Shown in pieces: positions 45,879 to 55,451 of a DNA stretch of 64,000 bases. The notes beneath the pieces are model-generated. The model was not told the origin of the DNA, did not search any database, and worked only from the letters and a program-made list of their open reading frames with translations. The stretch covers positions 62,001-126,000 of the forward strand of contig VFLI01000016.1 of NCBI GenBank assembly GCA_009885105.1, read 5' to 3'. Position 1 is the first letter of the stretch; every line of letters starts with the position of its first letter. A program made the translations under genes and the position numbers. This DNA comes from Spirochaetia bacterium (GTDB lineage: Bacteria > Spirochaetota > Leptospiria > Leptospirales > Leptonemataceae).

Positions 45879-47417
45879 TCAACCGGCCGCGTCGACAGCA
45901 TTCTCTCTCCGCCTGAGCTCCTTCTGCAGATCGTCGATTTTTTTTCCGGTCGGCGGGCCCTGGAAATGTCGGCGAACACCGGCAAACCAGGCAACAATCA
46001 AGAGCACAATCACGCCGGCCGTCACATAGAGAGCCCTGTCATTCGGGGGCCGTGTGCCGATCATAAACAGCACAAGAACAAATACCACGGCAATGGCGCC
46101 AAGAAAACGGAATGCCATTATTCCCATACTGAAAGGGCCCATTTTATCCCATTTTTTCCCGATGGCAAAGATACCCACGGCCGTTGGCATGACATACGAC
46201 AGGTAGAGAAAAATCACACAGGCCGATGTCAGCGTTACGTAAGCCGGAGAGTACAGAGTCGCTGCGATCGCGAGTATCGCCGTGCACCAGATTGCCGGCA
46301 CAGGCGTTCTGTGGTTTGCATGCACCTGACGGAGCAGTCCGGAAGCGGGCAGCCCCCCGTCGCGCGCGAAAGCGAACATCATCCGCGAGGTTGATGTGAC
46401 ACAGGCAAGTCCGCAGAGATAATTGGCCAGACAGATCAGAACTTCAATGGTAATTTTTATACTGTAGGGCATGATCGAGTCCATAAGCCAGAAGAAAGCA
46501 TTGGAGCCCTGCGCCGCGCCCTGAGAGACGCTCGGCATGGCAAGAACGAATGAGCAGACCATTACCCCGCCGAAAATTCCCGAGTAGAGCACCGATCTGA
46601 CAATTCCTTTCGGAACATTATGTGCGGCGCTTATAGTTTCTTCCGAAGTATGCGCCGATGCATCGTAGCCTGTTATCGTATACGCCGGCAGCAGAAGACC
46701 GAGCAGAAAAAGTCCCCCGATACTGCCGGCAGCGGGCCAGACGCCCGCGCCTGCATCGCCGCTCATATTTACAAATGTTATGAGCCGGCTCAGATCAGCG
46801 CTTTTCCCGTAATAAATCATGCAGATCGTGAGCAGTGCGGATACGCCGAAGATCAGATAACCGCTGAAGTCAGTTAGACGCGAAGTGACGCGTATGCCGA
46901 AGTGGTTGAGCAGAGCCTGCGAAAATGTGATCAGTATCATTCCGATGATCTGTTCCTTCAGACCGAGCGAAGCCGGATTGAAACCAAAAACCGGTCCCAG
47001 CGTAGAAACGGTAAGCAGATATGCGCCAATGTTCACCGCGGCGACGACAAATATCAGACCGGCGAGATTGAGCCAGGCGGCAGCCCAGCCCCAGCCGCGT
47101 CCCCCCAGGATGGAAGCCCAGTGGTACAAACCCCCTGCCGTGGGATATGCTGATGCGATCTGCGCCATACAAAGCGCCACGATAAATGTGAGAATGGTTC
47201 CCACGGCCCAGCCAACTCCCACACCGCCGCCGCCCGTTGCGGATAATGCAAGATGGAAGGATGTGATGCCTCCTGCCAGTATGCATATCATGGAGAAAGA
47301 TATTGCGAAATTTGAAAAACCGCTCATTCGTCGAAGCAGTTCCTGTGCATAACCCATCTGGTGCAGTCGTTTCACATCCTCTTCAAGAATATGCGCGATT
47401 TCTTGCTTTTGGCTCAT
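45879..47417 (-). CDS. Amino-acid/polyamine permease (APC superfamily)
   Basis: A 512-residue permease with 12 membrane helices. The first helix contains SGFSNFAISFSMICILAGG, typical of the GABA permease/choline-transporter-like branch of the APC superfamily. The helix 6 region has ITGYDASAHTSEET, matching the conserved E in that branch. Other fits are ASAYPTAGGLYHWAS and TSTSRMMFAFARDGGLP. Substrate is likely an amino acid or amine. The C-terminal tail is charged. It precedes the GGDEF gene on the same strand. Confidence 0.9.
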   Translation of the reverse strand: MSQKQEIAHILEEDVKRLHQMGYAQELLRRMSGFSNFAISFSMICILAGGITSFHLALSATGGGGVGVGWAVGTILTFIVALCMAQIASAYPTAGGLYHWASILGGRGWGWAAAWLNLAGLIFVVAAVNIGAYLLTVSTLGPVFGFNPASLGLKEQIIGMILITFSQALLNHFGIRVTSRLTDFSGYLIFGVSALLTICMIYYGKSADLSRLITFVNMSGDAGAGVWPAAGSIGGLFLLGLLLPAYTITGYDASAHTSEETISAAHNVPKGIVRSVLYSGIFGGVMVCSFVLAMPSVSQGAAQGSNAFFWLMDSIMPYSIKITIEVLICLANYLCGLACVTSTSRMMFAFARDGGLPASGLLRQVHANHRTPVPAIWCTAILAIAATLYSPAYVTLTSACVIFLYLSYVMPTAVGIFAIGKKWDKMGPFSMGIMAFRFLGAIAVVFVLVLFMIGTRPPNDRALYVTAGVIVLLIVAWFAGVRRHFQGPPTGKKIDDLQKELRRRENAVDAAG

Positions 47418-47597
47418 GGGAGCAAAACATCATCAGCCTGCCAAAAAGTCACTATTTTTCTAAGGCAGACCGATCCATGCTGACAGCTATACTCACGATG
47501 AATGCCAGAAATCGAGTGGAGTTTTATCTGAGGCAGTCCAGGTTACCCGGTAATTTCTTAAATTGACACTGAAAACTGCCCAATAAAAATATGAAAC

Positions 47598-49079
47598 ATG
47601 TCTCAACTCAACGGTGTAATGATGCAGTATTTCCACTGGTACTGCCGGAGCGATGGATCTCTCTGGGAGGAGGTTGCCGCCAACGCAATGGAATTGTCAC
47701 GGGCAGGAATCTCGGGGCTTTGGCTTCCACCTGCGTATAAAGGGATCGGGGGCGGTTACGATGTCGGCTATGGCGTTTATGATATGTACGATCTCGGCGA
47801 ATTTGACCAGAAAGGATCGATACGAACAAAATATGGAACGAAGGAGCAATATCAGCATGCGATTCAGTCTCTGAAGAAGCATGGAATCAATTCTTATGTT
47901 GATGTCGTGCTGAATCACAGAATGGGCGGAGATGCGGTTGAACCCGGCAGGGCCACTCCCTACGTTCAGGACAATCGCCTGAATCCCGCCTCGTCTCTCA
48001 TAGATATCCAGGCATACACGCATTTTAAATTTTCCGCTCGGAATAAACAGTATTCCGATTTCGAGTATCACTGGCGTCATTTTGACGCGGTTGACTACAG
48101 CGCTCTGCATCCTGATGAAAAAGGGAGAGTTTTTCTTCTGGAAGGAAAGCAGTTCGATGATTATGTGGCGCTGGAGAAAGGAAATTTCGCATATCTTATG
48201 GGCTGTGATCTTGATATGCAGCATCCCGAAGTAAAAGCGGAGATCACGAACTGGGGAAAATGGATACTCGATCAGACACAGGCGGAAGGATTCCGGCTGG
48301 ATGCGATCAAGCACATGGCTGCCTGGTTTTTTCCGGAATGGCTGGATACGATGGAGCGTCATGCAGGCAAGGATCTTTTCGTCGTCGGCGAATACTGGTC
48401 GAATGATCTGCCTTCGCTGCACTGGTATCTGAATATAATCGGCGGACGTATGTCCGTATTTGATGTGCCTCTCCATTTTAAGTTTGCCTCGGCCAGCCGG
48501 GCCGGCAGCAGTTATGATATGCGCGGCATTCTGGACGGCACTTTGATGAAAGAGCGTCCCACGCATGCTGTAACGTTTGTAGACAATCATGATTCTCAGC
48601 CGCTCCAGGCACTGGAATCCCCCGTGCAGCCCTGGTTCAAACCGCTGGCGTACGCTTTGATTCTGCTTCGCGCAGAGGGGTATCCCTGCATTTTCTATCC
48701 GGACTATTACGGCGCCGAGTATGAAGATTTCGGCGGCGACCGAAACAAGCACAGGATTGTGCTGCCTTCGCACAGATTTCTAATTGACCGATTCTTAAAG
48801 GCTCGCAGGCAGTTCGCTTACGGAGATCAGTACGACTATTTTGATCATTTCAGCTGCGTTGGCTGGACAAGGCACGGAACAGCAGAGCACCCCGGAGGCG
48901 TGGCCGTTCTCATGAGCGCCGGTCCCCAGGGGCATAAGTGGATGAATATCGGCCATCCAGGAAAATCGTACGGGGATGCGACCGGACATATCAGCGGCAG
49001 AGTAACAACCAATGAATATGGCTGGGCTGAGTTTGGCTGCCCGGGCGGTTCTGTTTCCGTCTGGGTGCCGGCGGAGTAG
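47598..49079 (+). CDS. Cytoplasmic alpha-amylase (GH13)
   Basis: A 493-residue alpha-amylase without a signal peptide, close in layout to the cytoplasmic GH13 subfamily 5 enzymes. The first strand reads NGVMMQYFHWYCRSDG. The catalytic residues are Asp235 (GFRLDAIKHM), Glu265 (VVGEYW) and Asp332 (VDNHDSQ). VDVVLNHRMGGD supplies the Ca2+ region. It would cleave internal glycogen or imported maltodextrins. TTGACA lies about 30 bases before the ATG, giving a short leader. The two-TM gene follows 3 bases after its stop. Confidence 0.95.
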   Translation: MSQLNGVMMQYFHWYCRSDGSLWEEVAANAMELSRAGISGLWLPPAYKGIGGGYDVGYGVYDMYDLGEFDQKGSIRTKYGTKEQYQHAIQSLKKHGINSYVDVVLNHRMGGDAVEPGRATPYVQDNRLNPASSLIDIQAYTHFKFSARNKQYSDFEYHWRHFDAVDYSALHPDEKGRVFLLEGKQFDDYVALEKGNFAYLMGCDLDMQHPEVKAEITNWGKWILDQTQAEGFRLDAIKHMAAWFFPEWLDTMERHAGKDLFVVGEYWSNDLPSLHWYLNIIGGRMSVFDVPLHFKFASASRAGSSYDMRGILDGTLMKERPTHAVTFVDNHDSQPLQALESPVQPWFKPLAYALILLRAEGYPCIFYPDYYGAEYEDFGGDRNKHRIVLPSHRFLIDRFLKARRQFAYGDQYDYFDHFSCVGWTRHGTAEHPGGVAVLMSAGPQGHKWMNIGHPGKSYGDATGHISGRVTTNEYGWAEFGCPGGSVSVWVPAE

Positions 49080-49082
49080 GGT

Positions 49083-49511
49083 ATGCGCATGATATTCTAT
49101 TGTCTGCTGTTTCTTGCCATAATGATTTATGGAATTTTCCACTACAAGTACTTTGTGATTCAGTACAAAAACCTTGGATACGTCGAAGGGAAAGGCATTG
49201 TTGTCAGGCAGACAAATTACAGGCAGCCGGCTCTGGAAAATTCGGGGGGACGTACGATTGCTTCGTATGACAGAACAGTAAAAATCCAGCATGAAGGCAG
49301 AGAAGTGGAAATCACGTACGATGAACTGGGAACGCCGGACGAATCCAGTATTGGTACAGAAATTGATATTTTGATAAGCACAAAGGACTTTTCAAAATCG
49401 ATTTCCGGAAGTTTTTCCCGTCAAAAGACGGTGGGTTTTATCACAATCATACTTGGCGCCGCTGGCGCCCTGCTGTTTGGAATACTTGCCTGGAGAAAAT
49501 TTAGCTCATAA
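49083..49511 (+). CDS. Small two-helix membrane protein (DUF3592-like)
   Basis: A 142-residue protein with a membrane helix at each end (about residues 3-22 and 115-135) and a beta-rich middle of about 85 residues. The pattern EGKGIVV, YDRTVKIQHEGREVEITYDEL and GTEIDILIS resembles DUF3592. Its role is unknown. It starts 3 bases after the alpha-amylase stop and 14 bases before the ankyrin gene, so the three form one transcript. Confidence 0.65.
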   Translation: MRMIFYCLLFLAIMIYGIFHYKYFVIQYKNLGYVEGKGIVVRQTNYRQPALENSGGRTIASYDRTVKIQHEGREVEITYDELGTPDESSIGTEIDILISTKDFSKSISGSFSRQKTVGFITIILGAAGALLFGILAWRKFSS

Positions 49512-49525
49512 TTGCGGTCTGACCG

Positions 49526-50500
49526 ATGGCGAAGAACAACTTAAAAAAACTCCCCGCAGAACTCCTGCAGGCTCTAGATCCAGACGACGATGCAGATCCT
49601 GTCGAGATTGAGCGTCAGGTGACGGAATTCCTGGACAGCGGCGGCGATGTCAATGCCGTCGATCCGGAGAAATGGTCGCTGCTGATGTACACTGCCAATG
49701 CGGGAATACCGGGACTGATCCGGCAACTGATTCACCTGGGCGCTGATATCCATCATTGCAACAAATACGGCAACCAGGCCGTCATTGCGGCCGCCTATCA
49801 GGAAGATCCTGAATGTTTGAAATTGATGCTGGCGGCCGGTGCAGACTGCAATGCCGCGGATAAAGAGGGTCTGACACCGCTCATGAATGCGGCGCAGTCC
49901 GGGCGTCCGGAGAATATCAAAATTCTAATCCAGGCGGGCGCGAAAATCAATGCAGCGCGAAAAGACGGTTGCACCGCTCTGATGGACTCCTCCGAAAATG
50001 GAAAACTTGATTGTGTCAAAATCCTTCTTGGTATGGGAGCTGACTGGACAGCGGCCGAAAAATATTCGAAGTTCAAGTGGACGGCTCTTCATCTTGCCGT
50101 CAACAGAGATCACGGCGATGTGGTTCGCGCGCTGATCGATGCCGGCGCCGATCCAAACAGTATAGACGGCAATTACAAAGGTCCTGCAATCATACCCGGT
50201 GCGGACAGCGGCAAATCCAGCGCGGTAAAAGCCTTGATAGAAGCCGGCGCCGGTGTGAATGTCCTGGATCAACACAAATACACACCGCTGCTGCGTGCAT
50301 CCTTGAATGGATATGCTGATACTGTGGAAATACTTCTGGCCGCCGGCGCCGATCCCGGCTATTCTGTGGACGGTCAGGACGCTCTCCAGATGGCTGTGGA
50401 AGGCGAAGAAGAGAATGAAGGCGCTTACGACAGCAATCTGCGCGATTTCAAAAAGACAATCGCTCTGTTGAAAAAAGCGCTTAAGCAATCTGGAAAATGA
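49526..50500 (+). CDS. Ankyrin-repeat protein
   Basis: A 324-residue protein made of about seven to eight ankyrin repeats. Typical units are GWxPLMxAAxxGxxxxVKxLIxAGADxN-like, for example DKEGLTPLMNAAQSGRPENI, KDGCTALMDSSENGKLDCV and QHKYTPLLRASLNGYADTV. No signal peptide is seen, so it is probably cytoplasmic and works by protein binding. The acidic C-terminus ends with ALKKALKQSGK. It converges with argC, with 7 bases between the stops. Confidence 0.9.
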   Translation: MAKNNLKKLPAELLQALDPDDDADPVEIERQVTEFLDSGGDVNAVDPEKWSLLMYTANAGIPGLIRQLIHLGADIHHCNKYGNQAVIAAAYQEDPECLKLMLAAGADCNAADKEGLTPLMNAAQSGRPENIKILIQAGAKINAARKDGCTALMDSSENGKLDCVKILLGMGADWTAAEKYSKFKWTALHLAVNRDHGDVVRALIDAGADPNSIDGNYKGPAIIPGADSGKSSAVKALIEAGAGVNVLDQHKYTPLLRASLNGYADTVEILLAAGADPGYSVDGQDALQMAVEGEEENEGAYDSNLRDFKKTIALLKKALKQSGK

Positions 50501-50507
50501 AACTGAT

Positions 50508-51551
50508 TCAGCCCGTCCTTGCTCCCAGACCATCTGTTTCAGTCAGGCCCAGCATCAGATTCATATTTTGAACGGCTTGACCCGCAGCTCCTTTTATAAG
50601 ATTGTCGATGGCGCTGACAATCACGGTTGCGCTATCCACGGACCGGCATCCCATATCCAGAAAATTTGTTTTCTGCACCCGGGCCAGCTGCACTTCCTCT
50701 GGGCTGTCCAGAAATCGGACAAACGGTTCTTTTGCCGCGGTCTGACGCAGAATTTCTGAAAGATTATCCGGCGCTTTTTTCTTCCACAGAATTGTGATGG
50801 TGCTCAGTATTCCCCGAAACAACGGCAGCAGGTGCGGCGTAAAAAGAATCGTCTGCGAAAAGGAATTTTCTCCGGAAAATGAATACTCCTGTATTTCCGG
50901 CTGGTGCTGGTGCGACAGAACCTTGTAGGCGCGAAAGTTCTCATACACTGAATTGTAAGAAAAACCCGCATCCTCCGTTCTGCCGCCGGCGCCGGAGACT
51001 CCCGATTTTGCATCGATAACTATATGCGCGATATCCTTTCTGAGCTGTCCCAGAAAAAAAATCGGCAGAATCGACCCGGTGGGATAGCAGCCAGGATTTG
51101 CCACAAGCGAGGCCTGCTTTATTCGATCCCGGAAAATTTCCGGCATACCGTACACGCTTTCTTTCATCAGATCAAAACTTGTATGAATTAATTTATAATA
51201 TTTCTCAAATTCATGGCGGCTGTGCAGGCGATAGGCTCCGCTCAGATCGACAACCCTGTGCTTTTTCATCAATAGATCCGGAACGAGCTGCAGTGATGTT
51301 TCATTGGGAACAGCGAGAAATACAGGGATCTCCGCCGGCAATTCTGAATCGTGTCTCTGGAACGTCAGATCAAGTTTCCCCTGCAGCGCCGGAAACACGG
51401 CGCTTATGTGCCGGCCTGCATGCTGATCCGATGTGATATGCGTTGCATCCAGCGAGGGATGCGATGCAAGAATTTCCAGCAGCTCGCGGCCGGTGAACCC
51501 AGCCGCGCCGATGATCGCTGTGCTTATTTTTTTCCTGGGTTCTATTTTCAG
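50508..51551 (-). CDS. argC: N-acetyl-gamma-glutamyl-phosphate reductase, unusual start
   Basis: An enzyme of arginine synthesis, 347 residues if it starts at CTG 51551. The NADP-binding start is [19 protein letters not shown], the active Cys is in NPGCYPTGS, and KSGVSGAGG is intact. No ATG, GTG or TTG lies before the GAAGFTG loop. The first ordinary start (GTG at 51398) would remove the whole nucleotide-binding front. CTG at 51551-51549 overlaps the recA TGA stop as CTGA and gives a normal ArgC length; ATA codons are other options. Translation coupled to recA is therefore likely. Confidence 0.82.
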   Translation of the reverse strand: MKIEPRKKISTAIIGAAGFTGRELLEILASHPSLDATHITSDQHAGRHISAVFPALQGKLDLTFQRHDSELPAEIPVFLAVPNETSLQLVPDLLMKKHRVVDLSGAYRLHSRHEFEKYYKLIHTSFDLMKESVYGMPEIFRDRIKQASLVANPGCYPTGSILPIFFLGQLRKDIAHIVIDAKSGVSGAGGRTEDAGFSYNSVYENFRAYKVLSHQHQPEIQEYSFSGENSFSQTILFTPHLLPLFRGILSTITILWKKKAPDNLSEILRQTAAKEPFVRFLDSPEEVQLARVQKTNFLDMGCRSVDSATVIVSAIDNLIKGAAGQAVQNMNLMLGLTETDGLGARTG

Positions 51552-52717
51552 CCTGCGCTTACAATTTCACCGGTTTCCACATCGACTTCGATGTCTTCTT
51601 CTGGTTTCTTTCTGCCTTTTGGCGCTGGAGCGGCTGGTTCTTCCGAGACTTTGGACTTTGCGGCTTTTCTGTTCTCATCGTTTTTTTGACGCAGTTCCGT
51701 CTCCAGCTGGGAAGCGATTTCCGTATGTTCATTCAGGAACGTGCAGGCATTGTCCCGGCCCTGGCCGATCCTGTTTGTCTGATACGCGTACCAGGTGCCC
51801 GTGCGCTCCACAAGTCCCATCTGCACTCCCATGTCGAGGAGACAGCCGGTTCTGTTGATACCCGAATCGAACAGAATGTCGAATTCTGCCTGGCGAAACG
51901 GCGGCGCCACTTTGTTCTTCACGACTTTTACGCGAACTTTGTTACCCGTGGCTTCCTCGCCTTTTTTTATTGTTTCAATTCTGCGTATGTCCAGACGCAC
52001 AGAGGCGTAAAATTTAAGAGCATTTCCGCCCGTTGTGGTTTCCGGCGAGCCGAACATGACGCCGATCTTATGCCGGATCTGGTTCACAAACACCACGGTT
52101 GTGTTGGATTTAGAAATCGTTCCGGTCAGCTTGCGAAGCGCCTGGCTCATCAGCCTGGCATGGAGACCCATCTGCGCATCTCCCATATTGCCTTCCAGCT
52201 CCGATTTGGGGACGAGAGCCGCCACGGAATCGATGATGATGATGTCCACAGCATTGGACCGGACCAGGGATTCCGTGATTTCCAGCGCTTCCTCTCCGTT
52301 GTCCGGCTGCGCCACCAGAAGGTCCTCAATATTGACGCCCAGTCGTTTGGCAAACGCCGGGTCGAGAGCATGCTCCGCATCCACAAAGGCTGCGATTCCG
52401 CCGGCTTTCTGCGCATTGGCCGCGGCCGAAAGGCAGAGCGTCGTTTTTCCTGACGATTCCGGTCCAAAGATTTCCACCACACGTCCGCGGGGCAGACCGC
52501 CCAGACCCAGAGCAAAATCAAGCGTCAGCGCTCCCGTGGGTATGAATCCAATCTCCGACTGGATGCGGTCATCTCCCAGCATCATGATCGAACCTTTTCC
52601 AAACTGTTTTTCAATCTGCTGAATTGCGTTGTTCACGGCCTGTCGTTTTTCCGATTCTTCCGGGGCCTTCTGATTTCTCTCAACTGCTTCAATTATCTTT
52701 TTAGCTTTAGCTGCCAT
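51548..52717 (-). CDS. recA: Recombinase RecA
   Basis: A 389-residue recombinase. Walker A is GPESSGKTT, Walker B is [13 protein letters not shown], loop L1/L2 regions read [21 protein letters not shown] and [17 protein letters not shown] in part, and the C-terminus is a long acidic and Lys-rich tail. The first 20 residues before the usual start are an extension rich in Lys and Glu. A ribosome site (AAAGGA) lies 8 bases before the ATG. argC follows with a 4-base overlap, which is unusual for recA. A palindrome lies in the leader. Confidence 0.97.
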   Translation of the reverse strand: MAAKAKKIIEAVERNQKAPEESEKRQAVNNAIQQIEKQFGKGSIMMLGDDRIQSEIGFIPTGALTLDFALGLGGLPRGRVVEIFGPESSGKTTLCLSAAANAQKAGGIAAFVDAEHALDPAFAKRLGVNIEDLLVAQPDNGEEALEITESLVRSNAVDIIIIDSVAALVPKSELEGNMGDAQMGLHARLMSQALRKLTGTISKSNTTVVFVNQIRHKIGVMFGSPETTTGGNALKFYASVRLDIRRIETIKKGEEATGNKVRVKVVKNKVAPPFRQAEFDILFDSGINRTGCLLDMGVQMGLVERTGTWYAYQTNRIGQGRDNACTFLNEHTEIASQLETELRQKNDENRKAAKSKVSEEPAAPAPKGRKKPEEDIEVDVETGEIVSAG

Positions 52718-52741
52718 ATACCAATCCTTTCCACTTAAATT

Positions 52742-52754
52742 ACCGGATTCCGGT
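52742..52754. promoter_or_regulatory. Palindrome in the recA leader
   Basis: ACCGGA-T-TCCGGT is a perfect 6+1+6 inverted repeat 24 bases upstream of the recA ATG. It could be an operator, for instance for a LexA-like repressor. It does not match the LexA boxes I know from Gram-positive or gamma-proteobacterial species. Confidence 0.4.
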
Positions 52755-52857
52755 TAAGAATCAGTCTACCACATGGGTGTGACATAATGTTCATGAAAAA
52801 TACCCCCACAAATGTCAAGTAGTAAAAATTGTGAAAACAAAAAAAAGAAAAACGTTT

Positions 52858-52982
52858 AACCACGAATGCACGCGAATAAACGCTAATAAGTTATCGTGTT
52901 CATGATCATTTGCGTTTATTATCCCCGGTTTGCGTCCCCTTGATTCGCGTTCATTGGCGTTCATTGGCGTTCATTCGTGGTT
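52858..52982. repeat. Imperfect inverted repeat element (ACCACGAATG family)
   Basis: The left end AACCACGAATG at 52858 is the complement of the right end CATTCGTGGTT at 52972-52982. Inside the right arm a 10-base unit GGCGTTCATT is repeated in tandem, and the left arm has related ACGCGAATAAACGC. The element fills the space between recA and pgsA. Similar wording is widespread in bacterial intergenic repeats. Confidence 0.6.
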
Positions 52983-53001
52983 GCTATTCTTTTTCCGTCC
53001 T

Positions 53002-53607
53002 TCATCTCGCCGGCCGAAATACAATGTTCCAGTATTTTCTTCCATAAGATACGATTCCCCCGGTTAAGACAAAGGCCAGCAAGTAAGCCGAGTATTCCGG
53101 GTGCACGATAATGTGGTCGGCCGGAAAGGACAGCTGAACCAGAGGGGTAACGATATACCATATCACCATGATGGCCACAACTCCCACGCCCCATTTCCCC
53201 CACTGGTTGGGACTGCCCTGTATATCTCTCTTAAAATACAGATAGGTGCCGCCCCAGACACCCACTATTTCTCTTACTATATAATAGATAAAAACCCAGA
53301 GTGGAAAGGAATAGTAGAGCAGAAGGACTGTCATCGCTCCGATTGTGACGATTTTATCGCTGATGGGATCCAGATATTTGCCGAGCATGGTTATCTGATT
53401 CAGCTTCCGGGCCAGGTAACCGTCGAAAAAATCCGTCACCACGGCCAGAAAGACAATCAGGCCTATGAAAGCCAGCCACTCCCGGCCCGGGTCTTTCTGG
53501 TATCTGTAATTGGCATAAAAAAACGGAGGCAGCAGGATCACTCGAACCAGGGACAGAAAATTCGAAATATTGAAAATCTTCTCCTTGAATACGTCCCGAA
53601 ATTTCAT
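53002..53607 (-). CDS. pgsA: CDP-diacylglycerol-glycerol-3-phosphate phosphatidyltransferase
   Basis: A 201-residue inner-membrane CDP-alcohol phosphotransferase that makes phosphatidylglycerol phosphate. The catalytic pattern D-G-x2-A-R-x8-G-x3-D-x3-D is complete in DFFDGYLARK ... LGKYLDPISDK. About five to six membrane helices are visible. The ATG at 53607 is preferred; longer starts add a tail without family match. The related enzymes for other head groups share this motif, so PgsA is the most likely but not only option. Confidence 0.85.
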   Translation of the reverse strand: MKFRDVFKEKIFNISNFLSLVRVILLPPFFYANYRYQKDPGREWLAFIGLIVFLAVVTDFFDGYLARKLNQITMLGKYLDPISDKIVTIGAMTVLLLYYSFPLWVFIYYIVREIVGVWGGTYLYFKRDIQGSPNQWGKWGVGVVAIMVIWYIVTPLVQLSFPADHIIVHPEYSAYLLAFVLTGGIVSYGRKYWNIVFRPAR

Positions 53608-53723
53608 GATTGATCGTTTTCCGGAGGGCCTGATAGAGTCAAGATTTTGTTTTTGGGCGCCTAAATGCTCCAAATCTGTCGTATTTTGCTTGACCGGCTA
53701 TTTTCAGGGAGTATAATCCTGCT

Positions 53724-54548
53724 GTGGAGATTGTATCAAAAAAGAACATATGTATTCTTTTATTTCTTTTTTTTGTAAGAGCCGTATCGGCGGATAATGT
53801 GGTACTCAAAAACGGCACCCTGCACAGCGAGGTCCGGACATTTTTAGGCAGCAATTCGGTTTATATTGTATTCAAAGACGGATCGGTCCAGGTCGTCGCC
53901 AAATCAGAAGTTCAGTCCCTGATGCGAGCCGAGGTAAAGTGGAAAGAAGAAGAAAAAACTCCGGTCAAGCCAATCGCGGAGAATCCGGTTACACCCTCTG
54001 TCGGTCCGCCCTCGGCCCAGGATATGGGACTGCGCAGTCAATGGAGTCTCGTCTGGAGATCGGCTCTTCTGCCTGGCTGGGGGCAGATCCATGCGGGGCG
54101 GACGGCCACAGGGATCGCGGGCATCGGAGCTTTCGCGCTTGCCGGTATCTATGCCCTGAGCCAGAGACAGAATATGCTCGCGGCGAAGGCCGAATATCAA
54201 GACAATGTTTCCACATATTTCGCAATCGGCGCGGCGCTGCAGCCCTCGCTTTCTTTCAACTTCGCTTATGTGAATGCGGCGGTGAACGGCGCGGCGTTCG
54301 CGCAGTATGACCGGGCGTCGAAAAGTTACAGCAACGGCGCCATGCTCTTTGCTCTCGTGTATGCTATGCAGGCCGCGCATGCCTATATTGTCGGCGTCGA
54401 CTGGGTGAACGAAACTTCGCCGACTGCGATGGGGCCACGGAGACACGGAGAGCACGGAGAAGAGGATGGCGGAAAATTTAGTGTTGGGTTCAATCAGTCG
54501 CGTGTCGCGGGGAGTGAAGTGAGCGCGGTGTATGAGGTGGGGTTTTAG
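53724..54548 (+). CDS. Secreted DUF5683-like protein
   Basis: A 274-residue exported protein with a GTG start and a signal peptide (about residues 1-23). The front domain NVVLKNGTLHSEVRTF is followed by a Pro-rich linker and one domain beginning SALLPGWGQIHAGRTATG. It is a paralogue of the two-domain protein at 35371. Near the C-terminus the residues GPRRHGEHGEEDGG are encoded by a copy of a dispersed repeat, followed by about 25 residues that end VYEVGF. The last 40 residues may thus be a replaced tail. Function unknown. Confidence 0.72.
   Translation: MEIVSKKNICILLFLFFVRAVSADNVVLKNGTLHSEVRTFLGSNSVYIVFKDGSVQVVAKSEVQSLMRAEVKWKEEEKTPVKPIAENPVTPSVGPPSAQDMGLRSQWSLVWRSALLPGWGQIHAGRTATGIAGIGAFALAGIYALSQRQNMLAAKAEYQDNVSTYFAIGAALQPSLSFNFAYVNAAVNGAAFAQYDRASKSYSNGAMLFALVYAMQAAHAYIVGVDWVNETSPTAMGPRRHGEHGEEDGGKFSVGFNQSRVAGSEVSAVYEVGF
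54434..54466. repeat. 33-base direct repeat, copy 1 (inside a coding region)
   Basis: The sequence starting GCCACGGAGACACGGAGAGC and ending GAAGAGGA recurs exactly at 54560-54592. Here it lies in frame within the 3' end of the DUF5683-like gene and encodes GPRRHGEHGEED-like residues. Confidence 0.8.
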
Positions 54549-54559
54549 GGAGGGGATTT

Positions 54560-54592
54560 GCCACGGAGACACGGAGAGCACGGAGAAGAGGA
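54560..54592. repeat. 33-base direct repeat, copy 2
   Basis: Identical to the copy at 54434-54466 and placed 11 bases after the stop of that gene. The word CACGGAGACACGGAG is common in dispersed repeats of many bacteria. Related G-rich text continues to about 54700. Confidence 0.8.
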
Positions 54593-54736
54593 AGGAAATG
54601 TGGGGGATGCAGAGATGGGGCGAGATGACGAGATGGGAAGATTGACCACGGCGCGCACAGCGAAACAAGGCGGAAGCGTAAGAGGAATGCGGAAGCAGAA
54701 GAGTGTGTGTGCGTTGCGCAGAGAGGGGATGTAGTT

Positions 54737-55420
54737 ATGAAAATTTATTATCGTTTGATTGTTTCGGGGATATTGATTTTAGGTTTGGGATGCGTGCAGG
54801 CGCAGCAGGATCCGATGGATGCATCGGGGCCGGGGGGGATTGTACAGAGTGGACTGTTTCTGGCGTTGATTGGGACTGCGGTAGCTCCGACGTGCGAAGA
54901 GATCATTAATCCGAGCGGGGGGAAGTGTATTTTTGTTACTGCGCCGCATAATGGGAATTTTGATACTTCAGCAGATGGGGACTGGGTCACAGAGGCAGAT
55001 GAGTTCTGTACAGCTCAGCGCCCCGCATATTTGGTTTACAACTATAAAGCATTTTTAGTCAGTGAGAATACAAATAGAAAAGCCACGACACCGCGTATTA
55101 ATTGGGTATTGCTGTCAAACACTTCGTATTATCGGGATTCTGACAAAAAGAAAATAGGAACAACAAACAGCAGTTTTCTCCTCCCCCCCACTCTGGAAAA
55201 TTCTCTGGGAACATCAGGTACCTCTTTCTGGTCGGGTATAGACTCAGCATTCACCTATGCTGCGGATACAAACCGTTGTATATCAGGTACTAATTGGAAA
55301 ACAGCGTCAAGTGGAACACAAGGCAAGGTGGGTCATTTAACAGTTACAAACTCGACATATATCGAGAACACCACGGCTACATGCGACAGTTTACTGCCAA
55401 TCGTCTGTGTTCAGCAGTAA
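54737..55420 (+). CDS. DUF1554 lipoprotein
   Basis: A 227-residue lipoprotein. The signal peptide ends in the lipobox LGLGC at about residue 19. From about residue 60 the sequence KCIFVTAPHNGNFD, ADEFCTAQRPA and KAFLVSENTNRKA matches the DUF1554 domain, which I know mainly from Leptospira. The middle has Ser/Thr-rich strand regions, and the end CDSLLPIVCVQQ has the last paired cysteines. Base composition appears lower in GC than nearby genes. It is probably surface-exposed; the function of the domain is not known. Confidence 0.85.
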   Translation: MKIYYRLIVSGILILGLGCVQAQQDPMDASGPGGIVQSGLFLALIGTAVAPTCEEIINPSGGKCIFVTAPHNGNFDTSADGDWVTEADEFCTAQRPAYLVYNYKAFLVSENTNRKATTPRINWVLLSNTSYYRDSDKKKIGTTNSSFLLPPTLENSLGTSGTSFWSGIDSAFTYAADTNRCISGTNWKTASSGTQGKVGHLTVTNSTYIENTTATCDSLLPIVCVQQ

Positions 55421-55451
55421 ATTTGTCAAATAATAAAGACAACACGTATCT

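Noticed and set aside
52857-52982. CRISPR-like array
   Set aside because: The tandem units are 10 bases long with no spacers, and no cas gene is near.
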